DNA from: Calditrichota bacterium
GTDB taxonomy: Bacteria; Calditrichota; Calditrichia; Calditrichales; Calditrichaceae
Direction of reading: 5' to 3'
Length of the DNA stretch: 64,000 nt
Assembly: GCA_013151275.1 (NCBI GenBank)
Contig: JAADIP010000042.1
Coordinates: 1-64,000 of the forward strand
In this document: positions 51,701-61,470 of the stretch, one piece after another
Position numbering within the stretch: position 1 is the stretch's first letter
How the letters are laid out: every line of letters begins with the position of its first letter
Notes under the pieces: model-generated
Told to the model about the DNA's origin: nothing
Databases searched by the model: none
The model's input: only the letters and a program-made list of their open reading frames with translations
Position numbers and translations under genes: made by a program

Positions 51701-53973
51701 GTTTAAAGCAAAAGATAAAAAAGATTAGCCGTCTGTCTTTTAATGAAATTGTTTTTCGCGCCAAAGAACAACTGTATTTGATAAAAGAAAAGGAGGAGCA
51801 TCCCGCCTTTCTGGAAAAGGTCTATCAAGCCGATTTCGATTTTTTTGCGCCGCAATTTCGTGGATCTTTAGAATTGTTCAAAGGAGAGGGAATTTGGGAC
51901 TTGTTGAAAAATCAAACCTTCATGCGCCGGACGGCGGAGCCTTTGGATGAAGCAAAAAAGAGACGTTATTTAACGGAATTTAAAGAAGAATATGAGGTCG
52001 GTCTAAAACGCGCGGATGCTTTTTGTGAAAATCGTTTTGCCTTTTTGGGCGCGGAATTTCAATTACCGGACCCCATCCCTTGGCAAAGCGATCCGCTTTC
52101 TTTAAAGCCTTTTCCGCAAGGATTTTATCGGGATATCGATATTTTTACCAATGAGAATCCGGGGGATGTAAAACACGTCTGGGAAGTGAATCGCCTTCAG
52201 TTTGTGATTGAACTTGCCAAAGCCTATTATTTAAGCGGAGAAGAAAAATACAGGTCTAAGTTGGAAAATTTGCTCAGGGATTGGTACGAAAAAAATCCTT
52301 ATCAAACCGGAATCGCCTGGGCTTCGGCGTTGGAAGTCGGCGTGCGGGCTATGTCATTGATCTGGATTTTGTATTTTTATTTAAGCGCCAAAAAGCAGGA
52401 CGCCGAAGTTCTGCGGATCATTCTGAAATTGCTTTATTTGAGCGGAAAATATCTCAACAATCATCTTTCCCTTTATTTCAGTCCGTACAATCATTTAATC
52501 GGCGAGACGGCTGCCCTGTTTGCCGTCGGCTATCTTTTCCCGGGATTTAAAGGCGCTTCTTTATGGGCGCAAAAAGCTCTGACCGTTTTGGAGGATCAGG
52601 CGGAAAAGCAATTCCATGAGGACGGCGGCAGCGTGGAGCAAGCTGCTTTTTACCACCATTTTACTTTGGGCTTTTATTTATTAACAATTTCATTTTTAAA
52701 ACATAACGGAAACACGCCGTCGGAAAGAATTTTGCGGCGGACGGAAAAGGCTTTGGAATTTGCCATGTTTATGACGCGTCCCGACGGCACATTGCCTTAC
52801 ATCGGCGATATTGACGACGCCCGTTCAATTTATTTTACAAATCCCACAAACTGGAATTTTCGCTCTTATCAGTGTTTTGGCGCAGTGTGGTTCAATCGCC
52901 CGGACATGAAATACGCGGCTCAAAAACTGCGGGAAGACGCTTTTTGGATGCTTTCCGAAAAAGAGCGGGAGCAATTCGTAAAATTAAAGGCGCAGCCTCC
53001 GCAAAAAAAAGTCGTTTTTTTTAACGATACCGGCTACTATGTTTTTCGCAGCGGGTTCGGAGTAAACGATCATTTTTCGTTTATGGACGCCGGTCCTCTG
53101 GCTGCCGGAGTTTTTAAAGACGAAACGCCCTCGGCTGCGCACGGACACGCCGATCTGTTGTCGGTCGAAATCGCACCCTTCGGGGAGTCGATGTTAATAG
53201 ATGCGGGTTTTTCGAACTATCGCGGCGAATATGATTGGCACGCCTATTTTCGAAGCACAGCCGCGCACAACACGGTGGTTATCAACGGGCAGTCACAGGC
53301 AAAACAGACGGGGATTTTAAAATGGAGTTTCGCCCCGGATTTTGAGAAGTTAAAAGCCGTTCAACAAGACTGGTATGCCGGGGTTTGCGCCCAGCATTAC
53401 GGATACGCGCGTCTTAACGGCTCTCCGGTGCATCGTCGTTATTTTGCCTTTGTTGACCAAATGTTCTGGATTGTTTTGGATGTCCTCTTTGCCAAATCTC
53501 CGGTTATTCACAATTTTGAATGGAATTTCCATTTCAATGAACAGGTTATTCTGAGCAACGGGGAGCCGGATCTTGATTTTTTGGCAAAGGGCGAAAAATC
53601 CACGCTAAGAATGTTGTTTTGCGACGATTCGGATTTAACCTGGAACGACGACATTGTGCAGGGAGGTAAATCGCCTGCGGACGGCTGGATTTCACCGACC
53701 TATCGCGCCCGCAGACCCGCTCCGCTATTGCGTCTGCAGACAAAAGCCAAGTTACCGCTCACTGTCTGCACGCTGTTTTTACCGGGGCAAAAAGAAAATT
53801 CCTGGCAAATAACCAAAATTGACAACGGATTTATTCTGACCGATAAAAAGAATAAGTACAGTTTATCATTAATAAAAAACGATCCTGTCTTATTGAAACT
53901 GGAAAAAACCGAACCCCAGGTGCGTATGCTTTGTTTTATGCGCTCGGGCGAATATTTTAAAGAAGAGAAATAA
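51697..53973 (+). CDS. Heparinase II/III-like polysaccharide lyase, no signal peptide
   Basis: A 758-residue protein with the two-domain heparinase II/III plan: an alpha-toroid (about 130-420; WEVNRLQFVIELAKAYYLSG, YNHLIGETAALFAVGYLFP, EDGGSVEQAAFYHHFTLGFY) and a C-terminal beta-sandwich with the conserved HGHADLLSVEI and DAGFSNYRGEYDWHAYFRSTAAHNTV. Such lyases cleave uronic-acid glycans. There is no signal peptide or membrane helix, unlike the secreted homolog encoded at 56356. Intracellular homologs occur in exosortase/EPS loci. It overlaps the kinase-like gene by four bases. Confidence 0.9.
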   Translation: MSLKQKIKKISRLSFNEIVFRAKEQLYLIKEKEEHPAFLEKVYQADFDFFAPQFRGSLELFKGEGIWDLLKNQTFMRRTAEPLDEAKKRRYLTEFKEEYEVGLKRADAFCENRFAFLGAEFQLPDPIPWQSDPLSLKPFPQGFYRDIDIFTNENPGDVKHVWEVNRLQFVIELAKAYYLSGEEKYRSKLENLLRDWYEKNPYQTGIAWASALEVGVRAMSLIWILYFYLSAKKQDAEVLRIILKLLYLSGKYLNNHLSLYFSPYNHLIGETAALFAVGYLFPGFKGASLWAQKALTVLEDQAEKQFHEDGGSVEQAAFYHHFTLGFYLLTISFLKHNGNTPSERILRRTEKALEFAMFMTRPDGTLPYIGDIDDARSIYFTNPTNWNFRSYQCFGAVWFNRPDMKYAAQKLREDAFWMLSEKEREQFVKLKAQPPQKKVVFFNDTGYYVFRSGFGVNDHFSFMDAGPLAAGVFKDETPSAAHGHADLLSVEIAPFGESMLIDAGFSNYRGEYDWHAYFRSTAAHNTVVINGQSQAKQTGILKWSFAPDFEKLKAVQQDWYAGVCAQHYGYARLNGSPVHRRYFAFVDQMFWIVLDVLFAKSPVIHNFEWNFHFNEQVILSNGEPDLDFLAKGEKSTLRMLFCDDSDLTWNDDIVQGGKSPADGWISPTYRARRPAPLLRLQTKAKLPLTVCTLFLPGQKENSWQITKIDNGFILTDKKNKYSLSLIKNDPVLLKLEKTEPQVRMLCFMRSGEYFKEEK

Positions 53974-54042
53974 CATTGGGCTTAATTTCCGATGAAAAAT
54001 TACCTTTCGCGGAGTTTACTAAATCAGAACAGGAGAAGGTGA

Positions 54043-55110
54043 GTGAGTGACAAACAGATTAAGGTTCTGGAGATTTCGTCTTATCCGCCGCCGCGAGCCG
54101 GTTGGGGAATGCGTATTTATTTTTTAAAACAGGAAATGCAAAAAAGAGGGCATATTTGCGAAGTGCTCAATGTCGGTAAGGGTCGCTTTTTAACGGGACG
54201 CGACTTCATCCCGGTTTTCGGCGCACTGGATTACGTTAAAAAAGTATTTAAATATCGGTTAAAGGGTTATTTAATCCACATGCATCTGAACGGGGATTCC
54301 CCGAAGGGTTTTGTTTTAACGACGCTGGCATTGCTGATTTCCGTTTTAACATTCCGGCGACCGGTTATTACCTTTCACGCCGGACCCGTGCAAAAGTATT
54401 TTCCTCAGAGTCAGGCGCCCTTGCTGACACCGTTGTACAAATTGATTTTTACTTTACCGCGTACTATTATTTGCAATAACGAAGCAGTGAAAAAGAATAT
54501 TGCCGGATACGGAATTAACCCGAATAAGATCGTTCCCATTCAAGCCTTCAGCAAGCAATATCTTAATTTCGAAAAGGCGGAACTAAAACCCGAAGCGGAG
54601 ACGTTTTTTAAGGAACACGATCCGGTGATTTGCAGTTACGTGTTCTTCAGACCGGAATTTTTTATTGAAGACATGATTCACGCGGTCGCCCGTTTGGTGA
54701 AAAAGTATCCTGAATTCGGTTTAATCATTATGGGTTCCGAAATGGGGTCGGAAGACATTCGGGAATTGATTAAAAAATTAGATATTGAGAAGAATGTTCT
54801 TTTGGCGGGCGATCAGGATCACGACTCGTTCCTGACTATTATGACCCGCTCAAAGCTTTATTTACGCACGCCGTTTAAAGACGGCATTGCCTCTTCCGTT
54901 TTAGAAGCGCTTTCTCTTGATGTTCCGGTCGTTGCCTGCAATAACGGCAGTCGTCCGCCGGGCACGATTACGTACGAAAACAGAAATGTTGACGATATGG
55001 TCGAAAAAATTCAATATGTTCTCGAAAATTATGACGAAGTTGTAAACAACATCGTCCATCCCGATATTAAAGACACGATCGTCGATGAAATAAGGATACT
55101 CGGGCAATGA
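54043..55110 (+). CDS. Family 4 glycosyltransferase
   Basis: A 355-residue GT4: ISSYPPPRAGWGMRIYFLKQEMQKRGH, VITFHAGPVQKYFPQ, CNNEAVKKNIAGYG, IIMGSEMGSEDI and the donor motif KDGIASSVLEALSLDVPVVACNNGS. The start is GTG at 54043 with AGGAGAAGG six bases upstream. The stop overlaps the next glycosyltransferase start by four bases. Confidence 0.9.
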   Translation: MSDKQIKVLEISSYPPPRAGWGMRIYFLKQEMQKRGHICEVLNVGKGRFLTGRDFIPVFGALDYVKKVFKYRLKGYLIHMHLNGDSPKGFVLTTLALLISVLTFRRPVITFHAGPVQKYFPQSQAPLLTPLYKLIFTLPRTIICNNEAVKKNIAGYGINPNKIVPIQAFSKQYLNFEKAELKPEAETFFKEHDPVICSYVFFRPEFFIEDMIHAVARLVKKYPEFGLIIMGSEMGSEDIRELIKKLDIEKNVLLAGDQDHDSFLTIMTRSKLYLRTPFKDGIASSVLEALSLDVPVVACNNGSRPPGTITYENRNVDDMVEKIQYVLENYDEVVNNIVHPDIKDTIVDEIRILGQ

Positions 55111-56282
55111 GGATACTCTATCATCACAGAACATTGGGCGACGGGGCGGAAGGCATTCATATTCAATCGATTGTTAACTGCCTGCGGGAGTTGGGACATC
55201 AGGTTAAGGTTGTGTCTTTGGTGGGCGAACAAACGCAATTTCGCAAATCTCAAAAAGCAAAGGAATCGCGCTGGGATCGCATTCGCAATAAAATTCCGGG
55301 ACCGGTCTATGAATTAGCCGAAGTAGCTTACAATTTAAAAGGCGTGCGCATGCTGCAAAAAGCAATCGACGAATTTCAGCCGGAAATTATTTACGATCGT
55401 TATGCGCATCTCAGTTTTTCCGCTTTGTGGGCTGCCAAACGAAACAAGCTTCCTTTGCTTCTGGAGGTTAATTCGCCCTATTCCATTCAAAAGCGGCAAT
55501 GGGAAAAGCTGTACTTCCCCTGGCTTTCAAGAATGGGCGAAGAAAAAATATTCCGGGCGGCGTCGCATGTTATTGTGGTTTCCACTCCGTTAAAAAAAAT
55601 TCTGACGGATTACGGAGTTCCCGAAAAAAAGATCACGGTTTTACCCAACGGTACGGATCCCGAGCGCTTTAATCCCGATATTGACGATTCCCGGCTTCGG
55701 GAACAATTGAGATTGACGGATCGGGTTGTGATAGGGTTTGTCGGCATTTTAAGAAAGTGGCACAATATCAATAAGCTGATCAATATTTTGGAAGAAATAA
55801 ATCTGCAAAAAATTAATGCCTCGATGATTTTTATCGGGGACGGTCCCAGTTACAACGAATTGACGGAATACAACAAGCGAAACGGCAATGAGGAATGGAT
55901 CCGCTTTCTGGGCAGAATCCCGCATAAGGAAATTCAGCGTTACATTGCGATGATGGATATTGCGATTAGTCCCCATGCCACTCCTTATTCTTCGCCCATG
56001 AAAATTCTGGAATACATGGCAATGGAAAAAGCCATTTTGGCGCCGGACATGGAAAATATCCGCGACATTCTGAAAGACGGTCACAACGCTCTTTTGTTCC
56101 GACCCGATGATTCGGCTTCGCTAAAAGAAAAATTACTTCTCTTAATTCGCGACGCCGATTTGCGCAAAAGTCTGGGGAAAAATGCTCGTCGCGATGTTGT
56201 CGAAAAATTTACCTGGATGCGGAACGCGCGTAAAACGGCGGAAATCGCAGAACAATTGATCGAACGCTTTAAAAAAATTTGA
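55107..56282 (+). CDS. Family 4 glycosyltransferase
   Basis: A 391-residue GT4 of the exopolysaccharide type: YHHRTLGDGAEGIHIQSIVNCLRELGHQ, YDRYAHLSFSALWAAK, VVSTPLKKILTDYG, VLPNGTDPERFNP, IGFVGILRKWHN, and the donor region SPMKILEYMAMEKAILAPD. It shares the layout of TIGR04063-like exosortase-associated glycosyltransferases, though the subfamily call is uncertain. It ends this operon run; a 73-bp gap follows. Confidence 0.9.
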   Translation: MRILYHHRTLGDGAEGIHIQSIVNCLRELGHQVKVVSLVGEQTQFRKSQKAKESRWDRIRNKIPGPVYELAEVAYNLKGVRMLQKAIDEFQPEIIYDRYAHLSFSALWAAKRNKLPLLLEVNSPYSIQKRQWEKLYFPWLSRMGEEKIFRAASHVIVVSTPLKKILTDYGVPEKKITVLPNGTDPERFNPDIDDSRLREQLRLTDRVVIGFVGILRKWHNINKLINILEEINLQKINASMIFIGDGPSYNELTEYNKRNGNEEWIRFLGRIPHKEIQRYIAMMDIAISPHATPYSSPMKILEYMAMEKAILAPDMENIRDILKDGHNALLFRPDDSASLKEKLLLLIRDADLRKSLGKNARRDVVEKFTWMRNARKTAEIAEQLIERFKKI

Positions 56283-56355
56283 AATGGCATTTGATTTGCA
56301 CGTAACTATGTCCGAATTTTAAAAAGTGTTTGAAATTAAAGGGTTAAAGATTATT

Positions 56356-58875
56356 ATGATAATCAAAATACGAAAATTGTCACAAATTTATACATTTTTA
56401 GTCTTAATTATTGCTTTGGCGATGGGCTTTACTCCCAAACCCGACTCGCCGTTGGCAAAGCGGCAGCATCCCAGAATGCACATCACGTTGGAGACGATTC
56501 CTTACTGGCGCACGGTATTGTCCGAGAAATACAAGACCGAATATCAGGATTACGTAAATTGGGCTGCGGAAATGAACGACAATGATTCTTACAATATTTT
56601 GTCCGAAGCGGGGCACGATCCCTTGCGCGCAGTGATGGTGCATCAGGCGTTTATTGCCGCTATCGGAAACGTGCCCGGAATATCGTATCCCATTTCTCTC
56701 GATAAATATGCCGAACGAGCGATCAACAGTTTGATTCGCAGGTTAAAAGCCGGCGATAATTTGTCTTATGTGGCTGCGCTGACTTACGACTGGACGTACA
56801 ATTTTATGACCTCCGAGCAAAGAAAACAAATTGCGGACATGGTGCTCGAACGTCCGGTAACCCATAAAGTTTTCTCACAAAGTTTAAGCGATCCCCTTTT
56901 TAAGCCGGAACAAATGTTCAGCAGCAAATATTTTGAAGGATGCTACGCCTGGTACATCGGGCTGGCATTTTGGGGAGACGGTTTGATCGACGCCGAAGCC
57001 GATCAATCGTTAGACTCCTTTGCCCAGGAAATGTTGAATTACGGGTATCTGGACGCCCATAATTTTGTCGCAGGAAACGACGGAGGCTGGAGCGAATGGA
57101 TTGGCTATTCGAGTTGGCACCCGCGCACCCACTTTTTGAACATTGATGCCTGGTTTACCGCGACGGGCGAGGACTACATTTCAAACCCTTCCACCGTTGA
57201 CGGCAACGCTATTGCCAATTATCCCAAATTCATGTACTACGCGCTCGATCCGCACAAATATTTTAATGAACACTATTCTTACGTCCGCACCGGTATCGCC
57301 GAGACGAGCGATCCTTCGTTTGAGCATCGCTCCATGCGCGAACAGATGTACGTGTTACCGAGAATTCTGAATCAGGCTGGTTTAAGCGATCAGGCTGGTC
57401 TGGTGCGTCATTTGATCGAAACGTATGACGTTAAATGGTTTAATTATAAGCATCATTATTTATGGGGATTTTTAGGATTACATCGTTCGGTTGCGGAGGT
57501 GACGCCTCAACAGATGAAATTGCCGGAATCATTGTGGAGCCGAAATCTTGGAGTTTTTATTGCCAGAACCGGTTTTGACAATCCGGCGGACGGCGTGTTC
57601 ATGGTAATGGACGGTCATTTCCGTTTTGACGGTCACGGCGGAGCGGATGATACGCCCGGCTTTGCTTTGGCTAAATTCGGCGAGTTACTCAATACCCGCA
57701 ATGTGGCGCATCGCAACTACGGAAACTTAGACAGCTACCCGGGCGCGCGGAAAAACAATGTGGTATATTTCGAGGGCGACCACACACTTAGCCACCAATC
57801 CATGGATTCTCCCGATGAATTGGAAAAAGCATCGAAAGGCGAAGGAGATTTCGATTGGGGCGGCATTGAACAAATCACCAGAAGAGACGAAGACTACTAC
57901 CATGTTCGTGTGAATCGCAGCCGCATGTTTAAAGACGGAGTCGCCCATGTCAGAGAATACGTTTGGCTTCCCGGTGAAAATCCGCAGACAGATTCGGATT
58001 TTTTAGTGGTATTCGACCGCACCTCGGCGCCCGACAAAGCCGAATGGGTGTACCATGTGCCCTGGAAACCGGAAGCATTTAATTACGATTCCGATCAGGA
58101 TATGACCACCGGTTCGGGATCGGGCGATCGAATCGGTACGGCTTACATCGGCAGTAATATCATTATCAAAGAATTTAACGGACTTGGCGGCGAGCGTGAC
58201 GGCGATATGGGTAAAGGCGATTACGTGGGCGGAGCGGGCGCTCACGGAGTTCTGTTTGCCAAAACCCTTGTTCCTGAGCAGGCGAGAGTGGAAGTTACAA
58301 GGGTGGCTGATTTTAATAATGATGTTTTAAAACGGCAACATCGTCTGGCTATCAAATCACATCGCTGGCAGGTTTCGGTAAAACCCGTTGAGTTTAATTC
58401 CGATCAACGCTTTTTACACGTTTTCCAGATGGCTGATGCCAATAAAGTAAATCAAATGGTTCCGGTAACCGCAATCCGCAGCGGCAAAGCCATGCAGGGT
58501 GTTTTTATTCAAAAAGAAGCAGCCGACCGTCCGAATTATGTGGTTCTCTTCTTTAATGAAGACAGTTTAAACAAGGGCGTGGTAACCTACAATATCAACG
58601 GCGACGGTAAAACCGTTCACGTTATTACCGGTCTGATTCCGAACATGGTTTATCAGATTAAAGAAATAGCAAACGGGCAAATTAAAACCAAAATCGGCAG
58701 ATCGGAACAAGACATTCAAAAATGGGATTACAAAGGCGTGGCTGAAAATCCGACGGAGGGTGTGCTCTATTTTGAAAGTGATTTAAGCGGTTCACAAACG
58801 TTCAGCATTTCGTCCGGCTCGAGAGACGATCAACCGCCCGCCAAACCGCAGGGTTTAAAGCTGAAGACAGATTGA
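56356..58875 (+). CDS. Secreted heparinase II/III-like polysaccharide lyase, apparently C-terminally truncated
   Basis: An 839-residue protein with an N-terminal signal sequence or anchor (YTFLVLIIALAMGFTPKP), an alpha-toroid (about 40-400; WAAEMNDND, LSYVAALTYDWTYNFM, GNDGGWSEWIGYSSWHPRTHFL) and a heparinase-like beta domain (MVMDGHFRFDGHGGADDTPGFALAKFGELL, VVYFEGDHTL). It is expected to cut an acidic polysaccharide outside the cell, for release or trimming of the polymer made by this locus. The last residues (DDQPPAKPQGLKLKTD) look like the beginning of a fibronectin-III domain that stops at once, next to the repeat mosaic. The ATG at 56356 is preferred to an upstream GTG (56326) without ribosome site. 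Confidence 0.82.
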   Translation: MIIKIRKLSQIYTFLVLIIALAMGFTPKPDSPLAKRQHPRMHITLETIPYWRTVLSEKYKTEYQDYVNWAAEMNDNDSYNILSEAGHDPLRAVMVHQAFIAAIGNVPGISYPISLDKYAERAINSLIRRLKAGDNLSYVAALTYDWTYNFMTSEQRKQIADMVLERPVTHKVFSQSLSDPLFKPEQMFSSKYFEGCYAWYIGLAFWGDGLIDAEADQSLDSFAQEMLNYGYLDAHNFVAGNDGGWSEWIGYSSWHPRTHFLNIDAWFTATGEDYISNPSTVDGNAIANYPKFMYYALDPHKYFNEHYSYVRTGIAETSDPSFEHRSMREQMYVLPRILNQAGLSDQAGLVRHLIETYDVKWFNYKHHYLWGFLGLHRSVAEVTPQQMKLPESLWSRNLGVFIARTGFDNPADGVFMVMDGHFRFDGHGGADDTPGFALAKFGELLNTRNVAHRNYGNLDSYPGARKNNVVYFEGDHTLSHQSMDSPDELEKASKGEGDFDWGGIEQITRRDEDYYHVRVNRSRMFKDGVAHVREYVWLPGENPQTDSDFLVVFDRTSAPDKAEWVYHVPWKPEAFNYDSDQDMTTGSGSGDRIGTAYIGSNIIIKEFNGLGGERDGDMGKGDYVGGAGAHGVLFAKTLVPEQARVEVTRVADFNNDVLKRQHRLAIKSHRWQVSVKPVEFNSDQRFLHVFQMADANKVNQMVPVTAIRSGKAMQGVFIQKEAADRPNYVVLFFNEDSLNKGVVTYNINGDGKTVHVITGLIPNMVYQIKEIANGQIKTKIGRSEQDIQKWDYKGVAENPTEGVLYFESDLSGSQTFSISSGSRDDQPPAKPQGLKLKTD

Positions 58876-59486
58876 GGGAAATAAAGTGACAAAGTGACGA
58901 GTAAAAAGGTCGTAATGCGTAATGCGTGATGCGTGATGAGTGACAAAGTGACAAAGTAACAAAGTAATAAAGTGACAGAGTGACAAGTAACGAGTGACGA
59001 GTGGGCTGAAGAAGAAAATTATAAATCCGAAATTAGAATATCGAAATCCGAAACAAATTAAAATGACCGAATGACAAAAATTTAAAACAAAACTTTGTTA
59101 ACGAGGAATATTCTGAAATTCAGATATTGTACGTTTTGATTAAAGACCCTCCTTTGCCTTCGGCGTTCCCCACTTGAAAAAGGGGGGATCTTCAATACAG
59201 AATAGAGAAAAAAATGCGTGCTAATCGACTGATTGACAAAGACGTGATGAGTGACAAGATCGTGATGCGTAATGCGTAACGCGTGATGAGTGACAAAGAA
59301 ATAGACAGGCTCCCTTCGACAGGCTCAGGGAGCGGAGAGTGACCAGCAACCAGAGACAAGCGACCAGTAGCCGGAGAAGCACCCTTAACCCTTATACCCT
59401 TAACTCTTATACATAACCGCCGCAGAACAAAAAGTACATTCGAATAAAACTTAATTTATCCTTTACTAACTTAACAGAGAAAAACA
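58876..59486. repeat. Intergenic mosaic of word-like repeats
   Basis: A 610-bp gene-free gap made of short recurring words: GTAATGC/GTGATGC heptamers (58911-58943, 59270-59290), GTGACAAA/GTAACAAA octamers (58940-59002), a run of AAATCCGAAA-like words (59020-59090), a CCCC/GGGG hairpin region (59167-59187), an inverted repeat CTCCC/GGGAG around TTCGACAGGCTCA (59310-59332), GACCAGCAACCAGAGACAAG (59341-59360) and CTTAACCCTTATACCCTTAA (59384-59403). Several words match the gap at 14057-14240. No open frame was recognised. Confidence 0.85.
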
Positions 59487-60452
59487 ATGATTCATTTCTT
59501 AGTCACCATTGATACCGAAGAAGAACGGGAATGGGGAACCGATTATAACGACCATTCACAGTACACCGTCGAAAATATCCGATTTTTACCTCGGTTACAG
59601 GAAATTTTTGATAAACATGGCGTGAAGGCTACATATCTTATTGATTACCCGGTTGCAGCCGATGACGGGGCAATGAAGGTATTGCGGGATTTCCAGGATA
59701 ATCATAACGCCGAAATCGGATTGCATTTGCATCCCTGGGTAAATCCCCCTTACGAAGAAGAACGCACCGCGGCTAATACCTTTCCTTCGAATCTGCCGCC
59801 GGAATTACAGTTAAAAAAATTGTCTTTGCTCATGGAAACTATCGCTCAGCAGACCGGACAAAAGCCCTTGAGTTATCGCGCCGGAAAGTACGGATTTAAC
59901 AGTACAAGCGTTCCGGTGTTGGAAGAACTGGGCGTTTGGGTAGATTCAAGCGTGGTTCCCTTCAGAAAAAGAAAACAAGAATACGAACCCCATTTCGGTT
60001 ATTTGAAGTCAATAGAACCCTATCCCCTTGATTATGAGAATATAACGCAAAAAGGTAAATCGAAAATTCTGGAAGTGCCGGTTACTGTGGGGTTTAACAG
60101 GAATGTTCCGAAGTGGCTGGCAAAAAGCTATATCGATTTGCCCAATGTCGGAATACGTCGTTTGTTAAAAAAAGTATTCGATGTGGACCTTTACTGGCTG
60201 CGACCTTCTTATGCAACATTGGAACAAATGATTCAACTGAGCGAACATTTTATCCGTTCCGGCGTCAGCTTTTTGAATATGATGTTTCATTCCAATGAAT
60301 TAATGCCGGGCGGTTCCAAATATTGTTCGACTAAAGAAGATGTAGATCACTACTTAAAACAGCTTAATGATTATTTTACATACCTGAATCACCGCCACCA
60401 TGTTCACTATGTGCAGTTAAAGGAAATGCGCGACCTGTATTCACCCAAATAA
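59487..60452 (+). CDS. Polysaccharide deacetylase-like protein
   Basis: A 321-residue protein of the NodB-like barrel type found in polysaccharide loci (WalW-like). The N-terminus FLVTIDTEEEREWG holds the metal-site Asp, HLHPWVNPPYEEER the His ligands, and SYRAGKYGFNSTSVPVLEELG the following strand. FLNMMFHSNELMPGG is near the end. No signal peptide. Activity is plausible but the motifs are less canonical than in the deacetylase at 49595. AACAGAGAAA precedes the ATG. Confidence 0.85.
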   Translation: MIHFLVTIDTEEEREWGTDYNDHSQYTVENIRFLPRLQEIFDKHGVKATYLIDYPVAADDGAMKVLRDFQDNHNAEIGLHLHPWVNPPYEEERTAANTFPSNLPPELQLKKLSLLMETIAQQTGQKPLSYRAGKYGFNSTSVPVLEELGVWVDSSVVPFRKRKQEYEPHFGYLKSIEPYPLDYENITQKGKSKILEVPVTVGFNRNVPKWLAKSYIDLPNVGIRRLLKKVFDVDLYWLRPSYATLEQMIQLSEHFIRSGVSFLNMMFHSNELMPGGSKYCSTKEDVDHYLKQLNDYFTYLNHRHHVHYVQLKEMRDLYSPK

Positions 60453-60486
60453 TAAAAAGTAAAATTTTGATCCGGAACGGAATACC

Positions 60487-61470
60487 ATGAGCATAGGAGA
60501 GCAGAAACAGGTTTTACTGACAGGCGCCAGCGGCTTTATCGGAAGGCATTTGTTAAAAGGTTTACTTGATGAAGGACATACCGTTTTCGCGCCTGTTCGC
60601 GAGGGAGCGGAACAAAAAATCGAGTCTCTTGCCAAATCGGACCGTTTGATCGTTATCGAAGGTTCTTTTAACGAAACAAAAATTCTAAATTCAATCAAAA
60701 GCAAAATTGACGTTATCATCCACGCGGCTGCGATTCGCGGAGCGGGAAAAGCGCGAAAACAAGAGTACTATCGAATAAATACCGAAGGAACCCGAACGCT
60801 CGTTGACTTTTCATTAAGGCGGGCAATACCGCGATTTTTATACCTGAGCACTGTGGGTGTGTCGGGAACCATTCCTCAACAATTGCCTGCAAAACGGGAT
60901 GACCCTGTTGCGCCCGACGGCGAGTACCATCAAAGCAAGTGGGAAGCGGAAAAAATCGTTAACAATGCGCCGCGGGACGTTTTGAAAAAACTTATTTTAC
61001 GCCCCACCATTACCTACGGAGAAGGCGACGACGGGTTTGTGCCCAGACTGGTCGGACTCATCAAGCAGGGTAAACTTTTTCTGCCGAGGAAAGAACTTTT
61101 CATCCATCTTCTGGATGTCAGGGCTCTGGTCAGGTTGATCGTGCAGATTTTAAAAGAAGACCGATTCAACGACCGCACCTACATTGTGGCGGACTCGGAA
61201 CCCGTGGAATTGCATCAATTGTCCGATTTAATAGTGAAGCGCGCGCAAGGACGCTATTACCGCCTGCCGGAATTCGTTTTCGCGGCTGGTTCAATGGTCT
61301 TCTCTCTGCTGGGTCGCGTTGATTTAAAGACAAGCCTGCTGCTGATCGGCAAAAGCTGGTATTACGATATCCGACCGACGATTAATGATCTGAATTACGA
61401 ACCCGTCAATACGTTGACCCGAATAACGGAATATTTAAATCTTGCGGGAGAGAACGCGGATGAAAAATAA
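60487..61470 (+). CDS. NAD-dependent epimerase/dehydratase (extended SDR)
   Basis: A 327-residue extended short-chain dehydrogenase: VLLTGASGFIGRHLLKGLL (NAD binding), VIHAAAIRG, YLSTVGVSG and the catalytic YHQSKWEAEK (Y-x3-K). PTITYGEGDDGFVPRLV is the substrate region. It probably epimerises or reduces a nucleotide sugar or sugar-lipid for the polymer. Its end overlaps the methyltransferase start by 11 bp. Confidence 0.9.
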   Translation: MSIGEQKQVLLTGASGFIGRHLLKGLLDEGHTVFAPVREGAEQKIESLAKSDRLIVIEGSFNETKILNSIKSKIDVIIHAAAIRGAGKARKQEYYRINTEGTRTLVDFSLRRAIPRFLYLSTVGVSGTIPQQLPAKRDDPVAPDGEYHQSKWEAEKIVNNAPRDVLKKLILRPTITYGEGDDGFVPRLVGLIKQGKLFLPRKELFIHLLDVRALVRLIVQILKEDRFNDRTYIVADSEPVELHQLSDLIVKRAQGRYYRLPEFVFAAGSMVFSLLGRVDLKTSLLLIGKSWYYDIRPTINDLNYEPVNTLTRITEYLNLAGENADEK

